Below the pieces are notes generated by a model that was not told the DNA's origin, made no database searches, and worked only from the letters and a program-made list of their open reading frames with translations. Below, piece by piece: positions 13,614-25,519 of a stretch of 64,000 bases of DNA (position 1 is the stretch's first letter; each line of letters opens with the position of its first letter). The position numbers and the translations under genes are program-made. The DNA lies in assembly GCA_038363925.1 (NCBI GenBank), contig JAQQWL010000015.1, positions 1,984,001 to 2,048,000 on the forward strand. The letters are read 5' to 3'. This DNA is from Apiospora phragmitis. Taxonomy: Eukaryota > Ascomycota > Sordariomycetes > Amphisphaeriales > Apiosporaceae.

Positions 13614-13869
13614 TAGTATATTATTTTTTTATTTTATCTCTACGCGACTTAAGTTAATTATTCGTCTTAATTACTTAATATTATCGTCGTTATTTTATCT
13701 CGTACTTTTTCTTTAATAACCGTTATTATATTCTTAATAAATAAGTCCGTTATTATTAATAAATAATAAGCGTTAATTAAATAAGGTTAGCTTATATTAA
13801 ATCTTATATATATCCCGAGGTATTATAAAGCCGTGTTAAAAGTAAGTTTAAATTATATAATTAAGCTAA

Positions 13870-14960
13870 GTTATAATACGCTTACGTATTTTTTTTTACT
13901 TTTTCTATTACTTTCTATACTTATTATTTTAATTCCTTCGTTTTATTATACTTTTTTAAATCTCGTAATATAAAAGTTAAATCACCTACGCTTTTTATTA
14001 TATTAAAGTATTATAGCCCTCGTTATTTCTTTTTTTTTAAAGCGCAGCGGCTTAAAGCTTTAACCTTTTTATACTTTTTTAAATTATATAATATAAAAGC
14101 TAAGTTACTTATATTTTAAAACGTATTAAAGTGTTATATTTTAAGTATTTATTAATAAATCGTTTTTACTTTATTATTATTCTTTTAATTTTATAATATA
14201 AAAATTATATTATTAAAGCTCGTTAACTTATAAAAGTAATAAGCGCTTAATATAATATAATATTCTTATAATATATATTAGTTTTATTCCCTCGCTTTTT
14301 TATATTTTCTTTAATTTTATAAAATTATTTTAACTTATAAATATATTAAGTTATTATATTTTAAACTACTCGTCTTTTTTTTAAAGCTTATTAATTTAAT
14401 ACTTTTACTTTATTATACTTCTCTTATAGTCGTAATATAAAGGCAAAATTATTTAAACTCGTAAACGAGTCGAGGTGCTGTTTTCTTAAGCCTGTTTCCC
14501 GTCCCTCTAGTGCCCGGCGATTTAGTTTCTCGGCCTCGCTATACTGGCCCTGTTCTTAGAGCACGAAAGCTAGATTATTAACGCTCGTGAGCGTACTCGG
14601 ATATTACATCCCGAGCTCCTTCTCGTATACGTCCAGTACGCGCCGGTTCATCGCTTCTGCCTCGCGATACTGTCCCTGGTCCTATAATACCAAGGCTAAG
14701 TTACTTGCGCTTGCTAGGGTGTGTGGGTATCGTTTCCCCAGCTCCGCTTCCCTTCCCTCTAGTGCTTGCCGAGCCAACTTCTCTAATTCGTCGTAGTGTC
14801 CTTGCTCCCGAAACAGTAACGCCAGGTTACTCGCGCTTGTTAGCGTGCTCAGGTATCGCTTCCCTAATACCTCTTCCCTTTATTCTAGTGCTTTCATCAG
14901 CCGTTGAGGTGTGAGAATTAGGCGTCTCGTGTTGCCTATTTTAGTCTTCGCTGCTCTTAC
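13870..14960 (-). pseudogene. Relic of a kinesin-light-chain-type TPR repeat gene (NLR-like)
   Basis: On the minus strand the block 14960-14465 keeps near-normal GC and reads as repeats of about 42 residues such as LGKRYPHTLASASNLALVL, DQGQYREAEAMNRRVLDVYE and EQGQYSEAEKLNRRALEG, the TPR type found behind NACHT or NB-ARC domains in fungal NLR-like proteins. Stops fall at the Gln positions before DQG and EQG (CAG to TAG). Towards lower coordinates the same 120-130-bp periodicity continues in fully AT-rich sequence down to about 13.87 kb, so the repeats were hit unevenly. No nucleotide-binding domain remains recognisable. It is inactive. Confidence 0.7.
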
Positions 14961-15859
14961 TTCTAGGGGCATTTAAGCTTCTTCGAAAAGGGTAATTTAT
15001 GCCTATAATTAACTACCGGGTCTATGAGTAGGCGTTAAATATTCGCTTTATATTAAGATTATAAAGAATAGTTTTAATAAAAGTAAAGTATATTAATTTA
15101 AATTTAAATCGTAAAGGAGTTTATTAAATATAAAGTTAAAAAATAAAGTAAATTAAGTTTAATATTATTGAATTTATTTTAATTATAAAACTATTAATTT
15201 AAATAAATAAATAAAAATAACTTTAAATATAATAGTTTATATTAAAGCGATATATAAAAGTTAAAAGTTATAATAAGCGAAATATATATAATATTAACTT
15301 TAATAATATATAGTTTAAACTTTATTATTAATGAATATAATTATAAGTTATAACTCGCGCTTAAACAATTATTATTATAAGTTAAATATTAAAGTATATA
15401 TTAAGTAAAACTTTAAAAATAAACTTAAGCTTAATATATTAATATAATAAAAGTATAAATAAATAAGTATATAACGTTAAAAAAAACCTTAATATTATAT
15501 AATATTTATAAAATCTTATTTTTTTATTTATCTTTATTAGTATAAAAAATTAATTATATTAAAACTTCTTAATATATAGTTTATTATTATAAATAATTAA
15601 TATATTATTTTAATTATTAATAATACTTTAATAAATTATTTATATAATTAAGCGGCGCTTTTATTATTATTATTTTACGTTAATTAAATATATTTTAAAT
15701 AAACGCGCTTTAATACTTTTTTTATAATTATTTTAAAGAAACGCACTATAAAAAAATGTATAAAGTTAATAAATAATCTTTTTTAATTATTAAAATAAGA
15801 TATAACCGCGTAAGCTATTTAGTTTAAAATATTTTTATTATTTAATAAAGTACGAAAGA
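14961..15859. other. AT-rich sequence between TPR relic and retrotransposon
   Basis: About 0.9 kb of very AT-rich DNA. It may be the upstream continuation of the TPR gene, but no motif survives. I see nothing else in it. Confidence 0.35.
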
Positions 15860-15864
15860 GAAAA

Positions 15865-16076
15865 TATTAAATAAGCTTTCGTACGTACGTATAAGTAAGT
15901 TCCGGGTTTAATCGAGATTATATTACTATATTTTATTATTTATATCTATTTCTAGTGCTAGTTATAAGGGGCATCGTATACCCCTCTTAATAAAATAAAA
16001 AAGGGGTTCGTACGCGTAGATACGTGATATTTTTTTTAAAGTAATATAAAAAACTTTAGTTCTTATTATTCTAATA
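15865..16076 (-). repeat. Copia LTR (3' LTR of the minus-strand element)
   Basis: 212 bp, matching 24147-24358 throughout with many C/T and G/A differences. Preceded by the target duplication GAAAA. Both copies keep the stretch around CGTACGCGTA. Confidence 0.8.
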
Positions 16077-17230
16077 TTAGCAGTTTTTTATTTTAGCGAT
16101 AGAATTAGCCTGTTCCCCCTTTTAGATACGGGCCTTCCCTTTTTAAGAGTTTCGTACGAATGAGTTGCGCTAATCCGGTATTCGGTGCCTACTTAAGCCG
16201 TATAAGTAATACTATATCTTTTTAATATTAATTTTATTAAATAATAAATCCTTTTAATTAGTTATTTTAATTATTTAATAATAATAAGGGAAGTTATTAT
16301 ATATTAACGTATATTATTTCTCGCTATAAATTAAAAAAAACAGTTTAAAAATAATAATAATAATAAAGGTGCCGTTATATATCGTAATACGTTATATTTT
16401 ATCGGGGATATATAAGTTTAGTATTTTAATATATATTTTTATATATACGGTAAGGTTATTTATTAAGACTATTTACTCGAGGGCCTTATTTAAGGATACC
16501 TTAATAAGGGCGTTTATTAGGTTATCTTTATTATCGATATAATAGATTTATAAGATCTCTTTTTTTTCGTACGACTTTCCAAGGGATATAAAATTAATTA
16601 TAAGCCTTTTTTTATTTATTATACTTAACTTAACTAAGTAGTTATAAAAAGATTTCGAATTTATATAAAAGGTTATTAGTATATTTTAAAATTCTATGGT
16701 TTATATAATTCTTTTAAGCGTAGTATTTAATATAATACCGCTATTTATACCGGAAATCGTATTATATAGTTCGCTAATTAATACGCTTCGTATAACTCTT
16801 TTATATTTCGTTAAGTTTTAATAAATAATATTATTTTAAATTAGCCTTTTATACGATTTATTTTTTAGTTTAATAAGATTAAGTATTTAAGTTAAGAAGT
16901 TAAGTCTTCGTTATTTATAAACGAGCTGTTAATAAAGATATATACTTTCGTATAATAAAAATTAAGCGGGATGTATCTTAAGCCGCGTATCGAGTTTTAA
17001 ATCTTTTAATTAATACGATTGTTTAAGCTCTTAATATCTTTATTTTTTAAGGTTTATATTTAAACGACGATAAATAAATTATACGCTATTTTTAATTAAT
17101 AAATAAAAGTTAAATATACTCTTTTTACACGTTAAGAGATATATTACTAGTTTTTATCGATAGCTTTTAAATCGATAAGCTTTAATTAATTAGCCTGTCT
17201 TTTTTATTTAAAAAGGATATCGTATAATTA

Positions 17231-17358
17231 TTACGATCGGCGGGTTAGTCCCCCGCGGGGTAGCACTTAAGGCGTAGAATTAAACAGAAATGACCCGAAG
17301 AGTTATTTCCGAAGCTTTTGCTTTGTGGCGCAGTGGTTAGTCCACACGCACTGTAACA
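17231..17358 (+). repeat. Head module of the 365-bp repeat, best preserved copy
   Basis: Starts TTACGATCGGCGGGTTAGTC after TA at 17229-17230 and contains TGGCGCAGTGGTTAG, a perfect pol III A-box (tRNA D-arm). It is the least mutated copy in the window and is inserted in the copia reverse transcriptase region. Confidence 0.7.
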
Positions 17359-17683
17359 ATAATTTTAATTAAATCTTACCTCTATTAAACTCGATTAGCG
17401 TATTTTCGATTAGGATACTTTTTAGCTTTATACGGAATTATTCTTTTATTAGCTTTTTTTCCTCTTTTTTAAAAAAAGGCTATAGCGAAGCTAAACGTAT
17501 CGTCGGTTTATATTATTATAATATCGAAAATGTCCGGTCTTTTCGTAATAAATAATAAGTAGGTATTATATATTAAAAGTATTATTTTTAAATTTTATAC
17601 GTAATAATTATAATATGTTTTAAATTAGTAAAATCTCGACATCGTTAATTTATATAAGGGTAATACGATTTAAAATATCGTTA

Positions 17684-18048
17684 TTACAATCGGCGGGTTA
17701 GTCCCCCGCGGGGTAGTACTTAAAGCGTAGAATTAAATAAAAATAACCCGAAGAGTTATTTCCGAAGCTTTTACTTTATAACGTAGTAATTAATCTATAC
17801 GTACTATAATATAATAACTCTTCGCCTTTATTAAATAAGAGACGTAGGTTCGATTCCTATATTTATTAAATAAGAGCTCTTTTTAACTACTTAGGCAAGA
17901 TCGCTAGTAAATAAGCAAGGCCTTATACGGACTGGTTACTTATATAAAAGCTTTAGAGTTTCTTTATACCGAGCTTAAATAAATTATATAGTATTAGGGG
18001 TTTATCGCCCCAGGTATAAGGGTATACCTTTAGAGAGAGGGTATAGTA
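17684..18048 (+). repeat. 365-bp repeat unit with tRNA-like A and B boxes, copy 2
   Basis: Begins TTACAATCGGCGGG after TA (17682-17683) and is followed at 18049 by another head module. The tRNA-like part holds the mutated A-box region near 17779 and an intact B-box GGTTCGATTCC near 17850, in a five-base-pair T-arm (GTAGG/CCTAT). The spacing and arm fit a tRNA-derived SINE head. Length equals copy 1 exactly. Confidence 0.75.
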
Positions 18049-18178
18049 TTACGATCGGCGGGTTGGTCCCCCGCGGGGTAGTACTTAAGGCGTAGAATTA
18101 GATAAAAATAACCCGAAGAGTTATTTCCGAAGCTTTTGCTTTATGGCGCAGTGGTTAGTCTATACGCACTGTAATAAG
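18049..18178 (+). repeat. Head module directly following the 365-bp unit
   Basis: Same start TTACGATCGGCGGG after TA, with A-box TGGCGCAGTGGTTAG preserved near 18142-18157. It ends in copia-derived sequence at about 18178. The order unit-plus-head repeats what is seen at 10643-11134. Confidence 0.7.
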
Positions 18179-21154
18179 CGTCCCTTTAAAATATTAAGTT
18201 TTTAGCTCTACTAGTAAACGTGTATAAACTAGTCGGTTTAGTTTATTATACGATTAAATATACGTTTATATAATATCGCGTAGCTCGCTTTATACGTTAA
18301 AGTTTTAAATTAAGGTTAGTTTAAGGATTAAAAAGAGTCTTTAATTTATTTATTAAATTATTAATAATTAAATTAAAATAACCTCTTTTTTATATTTCCG
18401 TAGCTTTATATTATAAGCCTAGACTTCTCGTATAGCTTCGTAGTTTTACCCTTAATCTTTCGTATAAGCCGTGTTTTAAAGATTTTCCGGCCGGTGTGTT
18501 TACCCGGGTTAAATTGAATAAATTTGAAAACTTTTCGTGCGACGAGATTATTAATCTCTTCCGCGTTGAACTTTTAGAATAGATATCTAGACGAGGTAAT
18601 AACGCCGTTTTATTAAAGGTTAACTATTAGGTCGTAATTTTCTTATTTTTTTTTAAATAAAGAATACGACGGTTAGAACGTTCCGGGGTAGATATTTTTT
18701 AGGTTGTCCCCGGCTACGTTATACAGGAGTTACCGTAATTTCCTCGGTTATCGGTTCAGTATTTAGGGTATTTACCGGCTGTTTCGAATCTAGTTATATA
18801 TTCGGCTCGTCGTACGGTTCTCCGGCCTCTTCTTAGTAATACGGCTTAATTTAAGTTATTCGAAAGGCTTTTAAACCGTTTAAGGTATTTATTCGAATTA
18901 TACGGTTTTTATTAATTATTATCTTATATAGTTCGGTTTATTCTTTTCTTTCTCGCTAAATTAAAACTTTATTTCGAAGCGGGAGTGTTAATATATCGTG
19001 GATAGCCGGTCCGTTCCGGGTATTTAGAGCTCGGTAAATATCGATATTTGTACATATTTTTTAAAATATCTTTATTACTTTCCGTACGGCGTCTCTTCGT
19101 GCTTAGATCTCTAATAACGGTAATAAGTTCTCGTTAATACGAAAATATATTTTAAATACGAGCAGGGTAGGTATTAAGCCGTTAAGGCTAGCCGTATTAT
19201 TTAAAGCTTTAATAACTATTTAAAGTATTATTTCGGTATTTATTTAATAACCGAGATCTTTTTATAAGATATTAAAGGTTTTACGTAGCGAAACGTACGT
19301 TTATTTAATTTTATTTATTATTTAATAAGTTTTAATAAGTATTTATTTATAAGTAATTCTTATTATTTATATATAATTTCGAAATTTTCTTTAAAAATAC
19401 GTGCCCGGATTATACGAGATATAATTAAAAGGTTTTTAGTATACGTATATCTAGTATTTATAGAGGGTATTTTAAATGTTTTATACGCTAAGCGAATATA
19501 GGAATATAACCGTTTAAAAAGATATATTCGAATCGATTATATAAAGTATGTTTTATTCGTTAATATAAATAATATTTATAATAATTTCGTAATTAAAGTC
19601 GTATTTATTTTATAACGAGAATTTAAATCTTTATAACGCCGGATTATATAATTAATATTAAAAATAAAACTTTTAAATCTCGTTAAAAATAGTAAAGTTA
19701 ACGTTCTTATAACCGGCGTTCTTTAAAAAAATATAAAGCTTTTTTATATAAAAGTATCTAAACTATTTTTTAATAAAGTATAATATTACTTTTATACGGT
19801 CGGTATTAAAAAACGGGTATCTTTATTTCTTAATTATAAAAAGTATCTCGCCGTCCTTTTATATAATAAAATTAAAAATATTATTATAATACGTTTTAAA
19901 CCGGTCGGTATTATATAACGAGAATAAAAAAAGGGTTATAATATTTAAAATATAATACCTAGTTACTTTTAATCGGTTCCGTATATTAATTATTTTAATC
20001 GATAAGATAGGTTTTAAGCTTCCGAAGTTAATCTCGACGCTCTTTAAGGTCTAGTCGATCCGTACGTCTAGGTTCTCTTGTACGTAGGCTTCTGCTTAAG
20101 GCTTTCCGACTATCGAAAGTAGGGCGGCGCTGGTATCTCAAAGCTCTCTTTAAGAAGTCTAGCTATACGGGCTATTAAAATTAAATTAGTTAGCTTATAT
20201 AATAACCTTTAAAAAGTAAATATCCTCGTTAATAAGCCGGTAATAAAACGCGGCGTCTATTAAGTAGGTAATACCTTATCGTATATCTTTTAGATCGAAA
20301 TAATTATACTCTTTTTCGTTATTTTTTAGCTCCTCTTTTTTTCCCTTCTTAGTTTTAAACGAAATCCTCGTATTTATTTTAAGTAAAGAGATCTTATTTA
20401 AAGTTATTATATACTTAAAAAGTATTAAGTTATTATATAGGCTAGTTTTATTTATAATAAATTCAGTAAATTTTTTATTTAAATTACCGGTTCTTATATA
20501 ATAACCTAGGTCGAAACGTGTTTATAACTCGTTAATTCTTATCTTATTAATAATTAATTATTATATAATAATTTATTATTATAAACCGTTTATTAATTAA
20601 ATACGTATTTATAACTAGGTTTCGATATAATTCTTTCGTTAAATATGGTTTCGAAAACCTTTAATTCGTAACTATACTTAGCGATACGCGAAAGTTCGAA
20701 AATAACGCTTTACACGTTAGTTTCTAATAAATAAAAGCCGGTATAAGCTCCGGAACTCCTCGGTAAGCTCGTATAATTAAGGTATAAAAAGCGATCTCTC
20801 TTTCGAATCCCTTTCCGAGGGCTCGTTATACGAATTAGAGCTTATTTAATAAGATTTCTAAAACTTTAATAAGTTATTTCTCGGCGTTTTTATTTTTTAT
20901 TATATAAAAGAAGTTATTATCTAATTTATAAAATATTATATATAATTTATTATTATATTAAAATACGAGTTTATTAGGTAGTATATCTTGTCTTATCTCT
21001 TTTCGAATCCGATATAATTAAAATAAAATGCTTCCGCACGGCCGGAAAAAGTATTTAAAAAGATCGCATAATACTAGTCTTTTAATATATTTAGCCGTCG
21101 ACATGTTTTAATAAATATATCTATACTTTATTATAAAAGATATTATACGGTTTA

Positions 21155-23016
21155 ATGTATCCTATAAGCGAATATCCTATATAAGCGAATATCCTATTCT
21201 TTTATACCCTTTTTAATAAAATATAAGTTAATTTCATTATAACGTATTTAATATATTAAAATTAATCGGAATCTTTATCTTTAAATACTTCTATATTATT
21301 CTAATAAGTGCGCGTATTATACCCGGGCTTTCCGTAGATTTTATAGCGTTATAAGCGTGTCCTAAACGTTTTTATATAACTATTCTTTCGACGCGATTCG
21401 TTTTATAATTATTTATTAACGTCTTTTTAAAACTGTAAGTCTTTTTTAGTTTGTATATAAAGTAATTTTCTATCTTATAGCCGTTTTTTTTTTATACGGC
21501 GGCGCCGGCTAAGTATTTTATTTATTTTTCGAAATATCGCGTTTTTACTTTTTAAAAGAGTAACTCGGTATATAATATACGTTATAGCTTTTACGATCTG
21601 GTTAAAACTAATTAAAATAAATATCGAAGAATTATTTTAATACCGTACGATATGGTTTCGAACGTATTCGGTTTAGGATTAAGCCTTAATCGGGTTATTT
21701 AAAGTTTTTAATTCTTAAAGAATAAATAGGTTAAAAAACGTCCCCGGAAGTGTTAAAATACGTAGCTTTATATCTAATTATAAAATAATATATTCCGGAT
21801 TATACGGGACGAGTCTTGTTTTTTAAAAGCCTTTTCGTATATTCGAAACGATGAAAGTCGCTTGGAACGCTTTTAAAAACGCTAGTAAGAAGTCTTTCTT
21901 TAAAATATAAGTAATATACGCCCGTATAAAATATTTAATTTCTTTTTTATACGCTTTTTTTAATATACGAAAATAGCCGATATTAAGAGGCTAGAGCTTA
22001 TATAATAAATAAGAAGGTATATAAAGTATAATAATCGAGTTCTTTTTATAATAAAGCTTAAAAGTTATCGAGTAGTAATTTTCGTAGCCGTTTAGAACTA
22101 AAAGGCGATAACGACTTTTTATACGAGACTTAATATATTAATTAAAATGTCGAATTTAGTCCTCGCCTTTTTTATTCGTAATTTAGTTATTTTTAATAAT
22201 TGCGATTACTTAATTCTTCGGTAATAGGCTATTTTCGTATTAAAAAAAGAGGTACGTTTTCCTAATAAAGATAATATACAAAGAAAATAGCGTAACCGTG
22301 TAATCTAACGCTTTAAATAATTATAACTTATTTTTAGTTTTTTTATTATATTACCCTAGGCTTTCCGCGTTGATCGGAAGTGGTTACGATTATTTCGAAC
22401 GAGATTTAATTTATAAAAAAACCGGTCTCGTTAAAATTATAGATATCCTCTTTTTAAATCCCGTATTTATAAATTATATTTTATATAAAAATAAACTACG
22501 CGTAATATATATCGGGATCTTTATAAAAGACTTTTTAATAATCGATTTTTTAATTAAAACGTGTCCGGAGGTTTAATTATTATTATACGAAGTTAAAGGT
22601 TTAATTAACGCCGACGCGTTCCGCGTTATATAAACTAAGTAATCGATTCGTTATATCTTTTATATTACTTAACCGGGGAAGAAACGATTACGTATTTAAA
22701 TTAATAATATATCGAATAATCGCATTTTTTTTAAAATTTAAAATTTTTTAAGAATTTATAAATATTTCGCGTCGTATAGGTTACTTATTTCGTTTACGTT
22801 ATAAAGTTTTTAATAAAACGTAATAAATTAATATAGCCTTTTATACATTTAAAATTAAGTCTTTTTAAAGCGCTTAAAGCGCTAGAATTATATTACTCTT
22901 TTTTTAAAGTTATAACATTTTCGAACGTAAAAGAATATAAAAAAAGGTTAAGGCTATAAGGAAATTTATAAAAGTGGGACATTCGCTTATATAAGATATT
23001 CGCTTATAGGATACAT
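21155..23016 (-). mobile_element. pogo/Fot1-like transposon nested in the copia element
   Basis: 1862 bp flanked by TA (21153-21154 and 23017-23018). The inverted ends read ATGTATCCTATAAGCG at the left and its complement at the right; each end holds two tandem copies of an 18-bp word ending AAGCGAATATCC. The minus strand encodes a decayed DDE transposase: EDIYNFNETGF near 22450-22418, TTSDQRGKPRV just downstream and SRYRLLVLNGYE near 22130-22083. Stops and Asp-to-Asn changes make it inactive. Size and TA target are typical for fungal pogo/Fot1 elements. Confidence 0.85.
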
Positions 23017-24146
23017 TACCGGTATAGTTCTTTTCTTTTTTTTTATGTCTTTAAGAAAATAACGACCTTATTTTAATCGATTTTACCGTTATAAATAGCT
23101 CGGCTTAAAAGATATCGTATTTTATAACGTATATTAAACTAAATAATCGTACGGTCTAGTCCGGCGGTACCGGAGTTAAAAAAAAAGAAAAGGGATAATA
23201 TCTTACGACGCTTAAATACTTAAGAATCTAGGGTTAAACGTTAGGCCTAGAGTTTCCCGTAGTATCGCGAATAATTACTTTATATAAAGACCGGGTATCT
23301 CTCGCTTAGGCGGCGGTTATTCGACTATCTGTTCTCGAGAAGAGTATAGAACATCCTTTTTTTAAGTTTCCGAAGTCGGTTCTATTAGTCGGTCTTATTA
23401 GTATATAAAAGCGGCCGGTAGTACTAAGCTTACGAACTTAGCTTTAAAGGATCTATTCGTTAATATATTAACTCCGTCTTTTTTAAAGTAATTAAAAAGC
23501 TTTTTTTAAAACGTATAATTAACTTAATCGAATTAATACTCGGTTTATTCGTTAAACTCGATAATAAATAACTTTTAAAAAAGGTCCCTTTTATTTTTAA
23601 TATATAATATTTTAAAAAGTATCGTATAAAGTACGTTATAAATAGTTCGGGTATTATTTTTTTAAAAAGTACGTTTAAAGGTTTAAATTCTTAAAGAACG
23701 AGGTTAACGTTTCTTTTTTAAATTATTAAAAAGATTTCGATATTTTAAGAAACTTCTTCGTATGTAAATAGTTCGAGGTTTAAGGTCGTCGGTCTATTTT
23801 AACTCGGTACGTCTAGGCTCGATCTCGATTCGTTAACCGTAATTAAGTTTATTTTAATAAAGATTATCGTTTTATAAATTATATAATAAAGGGTTATTTA
23901 AATATATAATTATATATAGCTTAATTAATCTCGCGTATAATTCGAAACCTAGTCTTCTCTTTATAATATATACTCGAAAAAAGGGTTCCTCCTCGTATAG
24001 TTAATTTAGTTCGGCTCTTCCTTCGAATTTTTAACGGGTAGAAATTCTCGGGGCTCTTTAGCACGGTCGCCCTTACGTCGATAAGGGCGTAAAACCGTCT
24101 CTTTACTCTTATTAATCTATAATTATTTTATATAATTATTAATTAA

Positions 24147-24358
24147 TATTAAATAAGCTTTCGTATATATATATAAATAAATTTCGAGTTTAATTAAAGT
24201 TATATTATTATATTTTATTATTTATATCTATTTTTAATACTAATTACGAAAGGTATTATATACTTTTTTTAATAAAATAAAAAAAGGGTTCGTACGCGTA
24301 AGTACGTGGCACCCTTGTTAAAGTAATATAGAAAACCTTAGTTCTTATTATTTTAATA
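24147..24358 (-). repeat. Copia LTR (5' LTR of the minus-strand element)
   Basis: Partner of 15865-16076, same 212-bp length and same ends, followed by the target duplication GAAAA. Confidence 0.8.
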
Positions 24359-24363
24359 GAAAA

Positions 24364-25519
24364 TAAAAAAAAGCTAAAGATATTATTATAAGCGAGTGTA
24401 ATAAAGTAATATAAAGTATTTATTATAAACTATCGACATTAAGTTACGCTAGGCGGTACTTATAATCTTTAGTTAAGGAATAATATTAGTCCTCGCGACC
24501 GGGTCTTAATTAATAAGATAAGCAAGGCGGGTGAGGCGGCTTAAGGTAATTAAAAACGGCCGCCTCGATAGTAATACACGGATTTTAACTAGACAAGCAG
24601 TTATACCTTAATAGCCGGTGGCCGACTATTATTTATTTAATATAAATAAGTAAGAGCGCTATAGTTATAAGTTATATACTAAGTCTTATATATTAAGTAT
24701 AATATAAAATAAGCTATTAATTTAAAGCGAAATAAAAAAATATAAGATAAAATAAAAGAGGCTAGCTTTAATAAATCGAGTATTAAGTTATAAAAGCGAG
24801 CTATTAAAAAACTAAGCGTATATTTATTAAAGCGTTTAATTTAAAATTAAGCGTGATTAAGTTATTTAAAATAATAACACTTATAAAGTAAAAAAATTAA
24901 AAAAAAATTAAGAGAATCTATAAATTATAAAAGATAGTGTACGGCACTAAGCATTGTTTTAGTCCGTTTTACTTTAATTTAAACTTTTTTAATATAGCCC
25001 GTGCGGTGGTGCGGCGTCTTGCCTTTCTAGAATACTTTATTATACAAGGTCGGCATCCGCTCTCCCCCTAGACAAGAGCTTAGAGAGCCGAATTAATACT
25101 AGGGTCGTTAACGACCTGGGAATCCTCGGTGTTATATGTTTTTGCCTTTTTGTTATTTTAGCTATTCCTCCGTCTTGTTAGGTGCCGCAATACTCTTTTT
25201 CGAATCACGAGGCCCCGTGTGACGAAATTCGATAGCCCACTGAGGTCTCCATACCGGGGATCATATATCGTCGGCGTCGTCGCGGCTGAGAATCCTGTCG
25301 GAAGAGCTGACGACCCCCGTGTACGCGTGCGGGTTGCCCAAGCGTAATGGCGCATGCTCCATCACTCATTATTACTGTGGAATTTTTGTTGCCGTACGTC
25401 GCCTTAGTCGTCCAGGAGTATAAGAAATTGTCAATCTAGAGTGTGGCGGTAAACCGGGCGTAGGCGGTACCAAGCCGCGATGCTGGTCAGGACGAGCCAC
25501 AGCACGGCCGAGAAGCATA
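24364..25519. other. AT-rich spacer, then an islet of normal base composition
   Basis: From 24364 to about 24980 the sequence is AT-rich without recognisable features. From about 24990 to 25519 GC content returns to normal, with no repeat partner in the window. The only sizeable frame (25158-25355, minus) has no recognisable motif. The islet ends exactly where the next transposon begins. Confidence 0.45.

Larger units (their letters stand above)
16420..18570 (-). pseudogene. Copia reverse transcriptase/RNase H relic
   Basis: Minus-strand fragments read in family order. Near 18570-18400 are EINNLVARKVFKF, KHTGRKIFKTRL and KLYEKSRLII, the start of fungal copia reverse transcriptase. Near 17500 is TDDT after a stop that replaces Gln, corresponding to the catalytic Asp pair. 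Near 16676-16621 is NSKSFYNYLVKLS, and near 16590-16475 are SYEKKEI and LINALIKVSLNKALE, typical of copia RNase H. Inserted repeats split it at 17231-17358 and 17684-18178. Many in-frame stops make it inactive. Confidence 0.75.
15865..24358 (-). mobile_element. Complete Ty1/copia LTR retrotransposon, RIP-inactivated, with nested insertions
   Basis: Two direct repeats of equal length, 15865-16076 and 24147-24358 (212 bp each), begin TATTAAATAAGC and end in TAATA (probably TG...CA before RIP). They are flanked by the same five bases, GAAAA, at 15860-15864 and 24359-24363: a target-site duplication. The internal region codes on the minus strand: reverse transcriptase then RNase H fragments between about 18570 and 16420. 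Three insertions interrupt it: a head module at 17231, a 365-bp unit plus head at 17684-18178, and a pogo element at 21155-23016. Without them the element is about 6 kb, normal for copia. Gag and integrase regions (18.6-21.1 and 23.0-24.1 kb) are too decayed to read with confidence. Confidence 0.85.

Noticed and set aside
14587..14914. Plus-strand frames in the GC-rich patch of the island
   Set aside because: The minus strand reads as clear TPR repeats, so these are shadows.
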